From contig CAJNOJ010000260.1 in the NCBI GenBank assembly GCA_905250025.1, positions 78,188-142,187 on the forward strand: a DNA stretch of 64,000 nucleotides. Direction: 5' to 3'. This DNA comes from Adineta ricciae (taxonomy: Eukaryota > Rotifera > Eurotatoria > Adinetida > Adinetidae). Both the position numbers and the translations under genes were made by a program. Below are positions 57,148-64,000 of this stretch, piece by piece. Below the pieces are notes generated by a model, which was given only the letters and a program-made list of their open reading frames with translations, was not told where the DNA came from and did no database searches. Position 1 is the stretch's first letter; each line of letters opens with the position of its first letter.

Positions 57148-57387
57148 TTATAAGCATTGCGTTGAGCACGGATAGTCAAGAGGCAAGTCAGCACAGTAAT
57201 TCCGACACCGCGTATTACAGCTACATTCCATGCGTTTCCCAATCTCTTGTCCCATTGAATCTGGATGAACTGTTGTATTCCACTCTTCGTGACCAATGAC
57301 ACCATGAGTACTAACTGGTCCTCCATGAATTAAGAAAACACCTTGCATGACCAAGACTAAGGCAACGATGAGTATAATACGATGCAT
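57148..57387 (-). CDS. Small secreted Cys-rich peptide (79 aa)
   Basis: ATG 57387 starts a strong signal peptide (MHRIILIVALVLVMQGVFLI), then a short linker and a compact Cys-rich end: CSCNTRCRNYC followed by PCSTQC, six or so cysteines in the spacing of small disulfide-bonded peptides. It could be a defence or signalling peptide; no family is recognised. A second frame (57078-57326) through the same DNA is also open and hydrophobic, so the choice rests on the signal peptide plus Cys pattern. The block B copy has lost the signal peptide by a deletion of about 120 bp. Confidence 0.5.
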   Translation of the reverse strand: MHRIILIVALVLVMQGVFLIHGGPVSTHGVIGHEEWNTTVHPDSMGQEIGKRMECSCNTRCRNYCADLPLDYPCSTQCL

Positions 57388-57500
57388 TGTTAACAATTTG
57401 ATGGTGAATGCGATGTGCAAGTGAATATAGTAGACGAATTGTCTGATGTTTGATATTGAATGCAGAGCAAACGTATTGACTTATATATACAACCGGTTGA

Positions 57501-57548
<48 letters not shown>

Positions 57549-57885
57549 AAGGCAATTCGCGGTGAAAGGTGAACAGTTCGCAGCTGTGTGAGGAATAAGT
57601 GAGAAGAGTTGAACATATTTTTTTCCCTTTTCTTTACTTTATTTTTGTTGATTGATCGATCCGTCGAAAATGTCAGACAATATCGATCCTTTATGTTAAA
57701 CGAAATGAAGATACGTTTAGCGTGAGGAAAGCGACAAGAAAGAAAAGCGTGCGTTAGCACATAAAACAGGTAGATTTGAAAAAGCTTCGTGGTAACAGAC
57801 AGGAAAGTGTTTGAATAATATTCTTTGTTATGAAAAATTTCATTAGAAAATTGTTTTTCGTCAAGTACGGCAGCAATTAAATGTT
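57388..57885. other. Intergenic region
   Basis: Holds the (AG)n microsatellite. A 197-codon frame crossing it depends on the repeat and is not a gene. Confidence 0.5.
57503..57542. repeat. (AG)n microsatellite, about 20 units
   Basis: A pure dinucleotide run. The corresponding site in block B (29523-29534) has six units. Confidence 0.9.
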
Positions 57886-58859
57886 TTATAAACGATAGAA
57901 CCAAAGCGCAATATTATCAACGTCGCCGTCATTAATAGAGCCCGACACGCGAGTGATTGTGACTAAAAGTTTAAAACGACGGGCACCAATAGGTACTTGT
58001 CCATTTATTTGTCGATAAACTAATGTTGCGCTGTTACGGTCTGCAGGTGAAACTGGTCCAAGAGTAGTAGTATTGCCTACAGTTTGGTTAGCTTGAGTTA
58101 AAAATGTGAATAATATTCCAGCAGCGTCTTCGTCTCTGGCATAATCACCAAGCCATGCAGAAAGATTGAATCGAACGATTTGATTGTCAATAGGAGCTGG
58201 ATTGATTGATGTTGTCATATCAACTATTTGCCACATTGTAGTCGCATACGTTGAATTTAGGCCATAAAAATGACATTTTCCACGGTCACTAAACAACAAA
58301 AGGAGGACGGCTTTAGCTTGATCTTATTTTTACCTCGGCCTTGGAGTAGTCATGTTTTGATTTGCGTCGCTAACACCATATTGCATTTGTGTGATTGATC
58401 CGTCATAATTCTAACCTGCAGGATGTACAACATTATTATTTGTCGCACATGGGCCAGTCTCTCCATCACCATTGTAAATCCAGTTTTGTATCCAAACTAG
58501 ATACTGTTCTTACTTGATGGAACCCGTGTATCATCAGAGACGACCAACGTAACACTGTTCATAGCTGGTACCATACTGGCACTAAACCATGTGAAATAGG
58601 AAAACATATGACATTGGTGAGTTATTCGATGAAAACGAGCTGCTTGGCACTGAAGATTTCCTAAACAAGTTGTTTGACAATACAAAATTTTGGAGACTGT
58701 GGTTGTACTATATGGTAAATATGTTGTGTTGATACAACTGAATTGACCATTAGGAATGGTAGAGATACGAAGGGATCGTATATCTTGTTGAATTGCTGGC
58801 GGAAGCAAAGTATACAAGAGTAATAATGGGAACTTTCCTGCAATCATTTTTAGCATCAT
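57886..58859 (-). pseudogene. Broken PAN-like / beta-sandwich secreted protein gene (block C allele)
   Basis: Counterpart of 29856-30855. Exon 1 is intact with its signal peptide. The first intron has shrunk from 43 to 17 bp (58497-58513) by deletion between two CTAG copies; 17 bp is too short to be spliced and shifts the frame if retained. In exon 2 the Trp codon after HPAG became TAG (58411-58413). The last exon remains open and ends IALWFYRL instead of IALRFYC. Called a pseudogene; a secreted truncated PAN module might still be made. Confidence 0.75.
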
Positions 58860-60628
58860 ATAAGTATTCAAATGAAAATAAGAAATACGTAGATGGAAAA
58901 TGTTACTTTTCTCTAAATTGATTGACTTGATGGCAGCCATGCATACTACTTTCAAATTTTCTGTAAAAACTTCAGGTACTGCACTCTGTATAAATACAGA
59001 TATCAGAACGAACAGGCATTGCATAGAAAGATGGAGATAATTTTTCCAATATTCGATTGATCGTTGACTGATATTTCAAACTCTATATTTATAATGAAAA
59101 ACTGCTCGTAGAGAAGAACTTGCTTTATTTGTTTGTCTTTCCGTATATCATAATTTGAAAGCGGTACGCGCTTTCTTCCAATATAGTAGTTATAATAAAA
59201 GAAATTAACATTTGTCGTCAGACAGAAAGTTCTTGGAGTCCAGAAACGAATGCAACCAAAACTATACCGTCTTCAAGAGAACAAAATATGATTATACTGC
59301 ATGTAATGGTCATTCGTGCTATGAACTTGAGGGAAATAGGATCGTAGGCTGTATGCTAGGTATACCGTAATCATCAAATGAGGTTTTTCCAAACTAGTGA
59401 TACAGTCTCGTACCTTAGAAAGTGTCCTGATTTGATTTTTAATAACTTCTTCTAAGATTGCTCAGAATCGATCCTACTTTTCAAGGAGGCAAATTTGAAT
59501 GATAATCAGCACATTAACGGAACAGTTTTATATCTATGTGTGCTGATCTACAATTTGCAACTTGTAAAATTCATTACTCATTCACGAGTTTCCAACAAAT
59601 ATCAGACAATTACAGGTCAAGAGAATTGTAGAATAACATGGTTATACAGAATGTTTTTACCGAATAGAGCTAGTGAAAAGTTCCTATATAGTTACACTAA
59701 CTGACAGATGCATCTAGCCTCAGGGTTCAATTCTGGTTTCGGTTACTTTTTGCATCTATTTTGAAACACAAATCTACGACTTATTGTCATGTTAATGTTT
59801 ATTTTCACATGTTTTAACCAAAGATAATTGATAAAACGATCTAGTGTTTCAATTAAAAGTTATTCTATCTTAATGCCCAGGAATAGACGAGCAACATTCG
59901 TCGGACATATGTTGGTAGAAAATGTAATTTAATATATGCTTGCTTTCAGACTTTATTGCTGCTTGCCTACGTATTCATAGTCTTTGCCTATCAGCACTCG
60001 AGTGTTTCTATAGACCAGCGTACTTGAAGAAATTAGCCTTATTTACTAAAAATTCGTATGGTTTATCACCATTGAATCAATCGATTCCAAGTCGTCTCAC
60101 ACTAATCTCATCAACAACGATTGGCATTTTAATTGATGAGCTGTTCATGCAATCACTCTCCTCATAGATAACAAGAAATGAAGAATTGATTTACACTCTT
60201 CAGAGTTATTATTTTCGTGGTAAGCACCATGGATTTTTATTGAAGTGAGTACAAATCAACAACACGTCGATTAAAACAAGTCGTGCTAGTTCGAATAATT
60301 TTTTCTTTATTTGTTAACGAAACAAAACATTTTTCACATATTCTCATCACTGGCACTTAAAAGATTTGCAGTTTGCTACAAAAAGTTATTTAAAGTCACC
60401 AACAAATAGAACGTATGATCAAAGAAAGTTATAGCTGATGTATCGGTTAAATTAGAGTTGCTTTGTTTTTACTGAACTGAGAAATTCTATCGAGTGAATT
60501 GTCATAGATGATCTCAGATGAAAATCTCGGCGTAGATAATTGAAATTATGAAAGAATTATTCAAACTAACAAATCTCATTTGATAGAAGAAAACAATAGG
60601 CTTGAACCCCACCTCTTCGTTTGACCCG
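58860..60628. other. Long intergenic region
   Basis: Equivalent of 30856-32722. A 75-codon plus-strand frame at 59940-60167 is partly open in block B too but has no recognisable domain. Confidence 0.5.
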
Positions 60629-62290
60629 TTATGTTGTGTTCTTCATTGTGGCGCATAACAGATCGTCCAGCAATTTCGATACTGTTTTCTCAATTTCATT
60701 TTCTTCGTCATCGCAGGATTCATTTACACCGAGCATTAACGATGCGACTAAAATGTGAAAACAAACGAAAATCATTAGCGATGTATCTGTCACTCACATG
60801 GCATTTCAGCACAGAAATTCACTTGAAGTTTTATATAAATTGTGTCATCCTGCACATGATGATGTCGATATTTGCCTAATGTATCTAGCGAAAAGCAACT
60901 GACAACGCCGTGCGGTATGTTCATGGTATTCAATGGACGTTGGCATGAACTCGATGTTTTGTCAGGTAAAAAAGACGTTGACACATTATATTTATCTGAG
61001 ATATGACCAAGCAAAGTAAATGTGACTTGATATTGAAATGGCCACCGAAGATGTTCATCATAGTCACCTGGAATGAGAACAAGAAATGCCGATGTATGTG
61101 TGTGTCGTGCTTGGCCATTGCCATTTAGATACAGCTTCAAACATGCTCTGTATCCGCCAGGAAAAAGGTAGAATGGACTGGAATATATCGCTTTCTTTGG
61201 ATTTTCTAATAATTATATGAAGTTATATACGAATTAAAAACTAGATTGGATCCGTTTCACTAGACGTACTTTTCAGAGTATCGACATCAGAAATTCTCCA
61301 AATACCTGTACCATCCAACAGTGTTGTCGTTGAGTACTTTGAATTGAATTCCCAAGCATGATTACTGCAGTCCGAAGTCTGAACAAAACATGTCCATAGA
61401 TCCTGATGTTTAACTTTGAAATGTTCCTAAACATATATAAAGTGAATCACTTCGTGGAAAAACATCGATTCATACTTGATAATAAACTCCCAGCGACCCT
61501 GACCAATCACAGTTTGAACAAACTGCCTGTTCATCTTTCATAGTCGTTTGCCGACTGTTGTCACCAACAGAAATTCGATTTGGCGTGATAGTTATCGAAC
61601 AAACGGCACATCTATAATTGATGAAAGGTCAACAATAAGAAAATAATTCACAAGGACTTACTTCGTTCGAACTTTCACGCATATAGAACACTTTCGATGT
61701 CCACATTCAAGTCGATACAGCTGTTCAAACACTAATTGACAAGAAGTACATTTGAAGTCTGAGTGAACTTCATCAATATTCTTCACAGGAAATCCTCTAA
61801 GATCAGCTAGAGGAAATTGTTTCGATGTCTTACAATGGCGAAGTAACATTGAGGCACTTTTAGCACCAATACGGTCTTCGATGGATGAAGACAAAGCATA
61901 AACGATTTCTCTGCATAATGAATCAGATATTGCTACTACAGCATTATCGCAGATGATTTTACATAAGCGTTGAGGTAGATCTCGTATAGAATGAAATTTG
62001 ATTCGATGATCATGTAGAACAGTAAGATAGAGTTGCTTTCCAAATGGATCATCCAAATCGTCGAAATAAACATCAATATACTGTATTTGGGGGAAGTGAT
62101 AGACTGGATCTTCGATTAATTTTTGCAAAGAATCTAACGGAATTATTAGATGAAATAAATCTGTTGCCATTATATTGTTTGTAATACATTCAATCAATTC
62201 AGACAGTTTCACAGATACATTGTTGAATAGCTGTGCTACTGCATCTGATATTGGGCTTGTCCACACCAAGAGAATTTTCGAGGATTCCAT
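60629..62290 (-). CDS. TRAF-like RING/MATH protein with N-terminal alpha/beta domain, second copy (482 aa)
   Basis: Exons 61662-62290, 61476-61611, 61270-61426, 60798-61205 and 60629-60747. The first four match block B in length; the last is 12 bp longer because the stop moved (LLCATMKNTT against LLCVGT). All RING ligands are kept (FKCTSCQLVFEQLYRLECGH, RKCSICV) and the MATH core reads YSSPFYLFPGGYRACLKLYL. Most changes fall in the alpha/beta head and in the polar tail. Confidence 0.82.
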
Positions 62291-62448
62291 GTATATTAGA
62301 GGTATTAGATATTATATTAATCTACAAATAAAAAAAGAGATATTTATTCGTAGAAATATTGACAACGATCAAAATAACACTTTAAAAATATGCTTCGATT
62401 AAATCGATAGTTATTATCTAGTCTACAGGCTCACAGTCACTATTTCAT
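62291..62448. other. Short intergenic spacer
   Basis: 158 bp between two minus-strand genes that both encode the alpha/beta domain. No terminator or other feature can be identified. Confidence 0.45.
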
Positions 62449-63107
62449 CTACAGTCTTTTCGCGAGTGCACATAAACTAAGTGCACGATCATAGTTCCTT
62501 CGAATATTAACTTCATCATTATCATTTTCAGCATGATCATCCCCAATTTCTTCAGAAAACAGAGCAACATCAATGACTAGTTTGATCAACAAACGTGTGT
62601 CATCACTAAATATACCATCAATCTTCGTATTCGATCTCAATGTTCGTTGTAAACGAGTTAGTTCATGTGAACAACAACGAATCAACATCGATCGAATTGA
62701 AGGAATCGTTCTACAACGACATGCCACTTCTTCAGATGTTGTTGTACTTGTCTCAATGATTAAACAAGCAACTGTTAATAATGAATATGTATTCAACCAA
62801 CACCATAGTTGTTCTTCGATAGATAAAAGAACTAAAGTAATATCACGAGGAACTAAATATTCGATAAGTGCATTTTTTAACGAAGATTCTTTTCTCCCCA
62901 ACCAAATCACAATCACATCTCCTCTACGAACTAATACAAACATGTTTATGACATACTTTGTTGTATATTGGAAACAGTCTACTTACCGTTGCCATAGACA
63001 CGAGGCGATAATTGTTGAATCTGTTCATGATGAACATCGGTTTGGGGCGATGTTTTCACATCTTTAGACAAGTGAACAGTCGACAAAGCTTCGACTAAAG
63101 ATGCCAT
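62449..63107 (-). CDS. Small protein made mostly of the alpha/beta domain (200 aa)
   Basis: Two exons, 62987-63107 and 62449-62930, with a 56-bp intron (GTAAGT/TTAG, phase 1). Exon 1 encodes a polar leader (MASLVEALSTVHLSKDVKTS). Exon 2 starts VRRGDVIVIWLG, followed by LVLLSIEEQLWCWL, VACLIIETST and KIDGIFSDDTRLL. This is the same order of strands as in the heads of the ART-TPR, TPR and TRAF-like proteins; the IFSDD and VFTD/CTD turns correspond. No enzyme or zinc motif is attached. It could act as a free interaction partner of the TRAF-like protein next door (158 bp away, same strand), but that is inference. The block B copy is cut at 34714. Confidence 0.65.
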
Positions 63108-63756
63108 CGTCGTCCCAGTTACACTTACAACATCTGAATGAAGAAATAATATGGCCACCTACTTTTTATATACAGACAAAAAAAAAGAATTTTTTCCCCA
63201 GAGAACGAAGGCAATTCTACCTTGGAAAAAACCCAAAGCAAAAAAAAACAGAACCCGTAGCGCGTTTTATTTTCGGACTGTTATACTCGAGAATATATAA
63301 AATTTCATGCAACTTGGTAATTTATCAATGAATATTAAAACTTAGAATGAATTTCATCATTAGAGAATTATTTTTTTTTGCGAAAATTTATTTTCATGAA
63401 AGTCGATTTCTCTTTCGTTTATAGAACGTGCATTTACTCTGGTTGGAAAAAACCAACTTGACAAAAAAATTTTGTCGTTCTTATAGGAAGAGAACGAAGG
63501 AGAAACAGATGTCACCTGGTCCGGATCGGATATAAATTTATCTATAGTACTGGTATTGTAGAATACAAATTTCACATGTTGACATCTTCAAACCAAAAAA
63601 ACAGAATTTATTCAAGTTTTCTGTCATTTAAATAAGCTTAAGAAAACGAAAATCTTTTGCATATTGAAGAACGATGCTGTTTTCTTTTTCCGACGTCTGC
63701 AACTTTTCTAAGTGAAACAAATAAATATTCTACTGCGCGGATAACAATACTTAAAC
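63108..63756. other. AT-rich intergenic region
   Basis: Many homopolymer runs. No gene is recognised and no block B counterpart is available. Confidence 0.5.
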
Positions 63757-63872
63757 CTATATTTTAATTGTTCTGCTTCACGTTTCAGATATTGATTCTC
63801 TTCTTGTAGCTTAATGATCACCGGTTTAACTTCACTCCCACGAAAAAATTTTTCGATCAAAACCGCGGTAGA
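63757..63872 (-). CDS. Possible coiled-coil exon
   Basis: An open minus-strand stretch reads VIIKLQEENQYLKREAEQLK with leucine-zipper-like heptads, and ends at a possible 5' splice site (TATAG then GTTTAAG, at 63756/63757). Its upstream end runs into the ACCGCGG repeat and no acceptor is evident. It may be an exon of a coiled-coil or bZIP-type protein, or chance. Confidence 0.3.
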
Positions 63873-64000
63873 TCACGGTGCGAGAGGGCGTTGGTGTCAG
63901 CGGTTTAATTGAACCGCGAAAGTCAGACCTTTTATTAGGTTTTCTCACACCGGCCGAAACCGCGGTTTGAGAATACCGCGGTTATTAATGGTTTTTCGAA
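63858..64000. repeat. Cluster of AACCGCGGT motifs, cut by window end
   Basis: AACCGCGGT or its complement occurs at about 63860, 63950 and 63977, with partial copies (GAACCGCG) between. Both borders also contain TTCGA beside AACCGCGGTA in opposite orientation. This could be the end of an inverted-repeat transposon. Confidence 0.4.

Noticed and set aside
57078-57326. Alternative 82-codon frame overlapping the small Cys-rich peptide
   Set aside because: Open in both copies and hydrophobic, but it lacks a proper start context and domain. The signal-peptide frame is preferred, with the doubt stated there.
57311-57904. 197-codon minus-strand frame including a Leu/Ser run
   Set aside because: It is opened by the (AG)n microsatellite and has no equivalent in block B.
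59940-60167. 75-codon plus-strand frame, partly open also in block B (to about 32249)
   Set aside because: About 57 codons stay open in both copies and one stretch (LRIHSL) vaguely recalls the nearby F-box protein, but similarity is too weak and no start or splice site is convincing.
4430-62632. Genuine tandem duplication with all genes doubled
   Set aside because: Possible, but single-N joins inside genes and the exact A/C overlap fit misjoined haplotypes better. Kept as the alternative in the findings.

Overview
Eukaryotic, AT-rich DNA with very short spliceosomal introns (about 43-100 bp). The gene families point to a bdelloid rotifer: ADP-ribosyltransferase/kinesin-light-chain-type TPR proteins, small F-box proteins, ephrin-receptor-like Cys-rich secreted proteins, an orphan Kelch fragment and telomere-like TGTGGG tracts. 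The genus cannot be decided from sequence alone. Identifications come from reading motifs; no database search was run.

Layout. Single N bases at 158 and 34715 divide the window into block A (1-157), block B (159-34714) and block C (34716-64000). B from about 4430 to 34714 and C from 34716 to about 62632 are the same chromosomal interval in two diverged versions, in the same order and orientation. A is identical to C 34762-34918. The simplest reading is that A and C belong to one haplotype and overlap by about 203 bp, and that B is the other haplotype misplaced between them. A real tandem duplication of about 28-30 kb is the alternative.

Gene order in each version: 3' end of a large Cys-rich membrane protein (+), tRNA-Asn (+), ART-TPR protein (-), MORN-repeat relic (+), SET/SMYD-like methyltransferase (-), asparagine synthetase with a probable transit peptide (-), secreted ephrin-receptor-like protein (-), MFS transporter (+), ceramide synthase (-), 1342-residue TPR protein with a degenerate ART domain (-), F-box protein (+), small Cys-rich secreted peptide (-), PAN/beta-sandwich secreted protein (-), RING-MATH TRAF-like protein (-) and a small alpha/beta-domain protein (-). 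B also has a partial GPCR and the full membrane protein upstream, plus a 3.5-kb insertion holding a multi-domain gene and two inverted-repeat elements. C continues for about 1.4 kb beyond B.

Main discovery. Five loci appear to carry one unnamed alpha/beta (receiver- or TIR-like) domain of about 110-130 residues. It is joined to a catalytic ART plus TPRs, to a dead ART plus a long TPR array, or to a RING-TRAF-MATH E3-like module. It also stands nearly alone, and it is repeated in tandem in the B-only gene. This looks like a lineage-specific sensor or adaptor domain shuffled onto signalling outputs and clustered in one interval.

The two versions also show reciprocal decay. The ART-TPR gene and the small Cys-rich peptide are broken in B but intact in C. 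The PAN protein is broken in C but intact in B. The multi-domain alpha/beta gene exists only in B.
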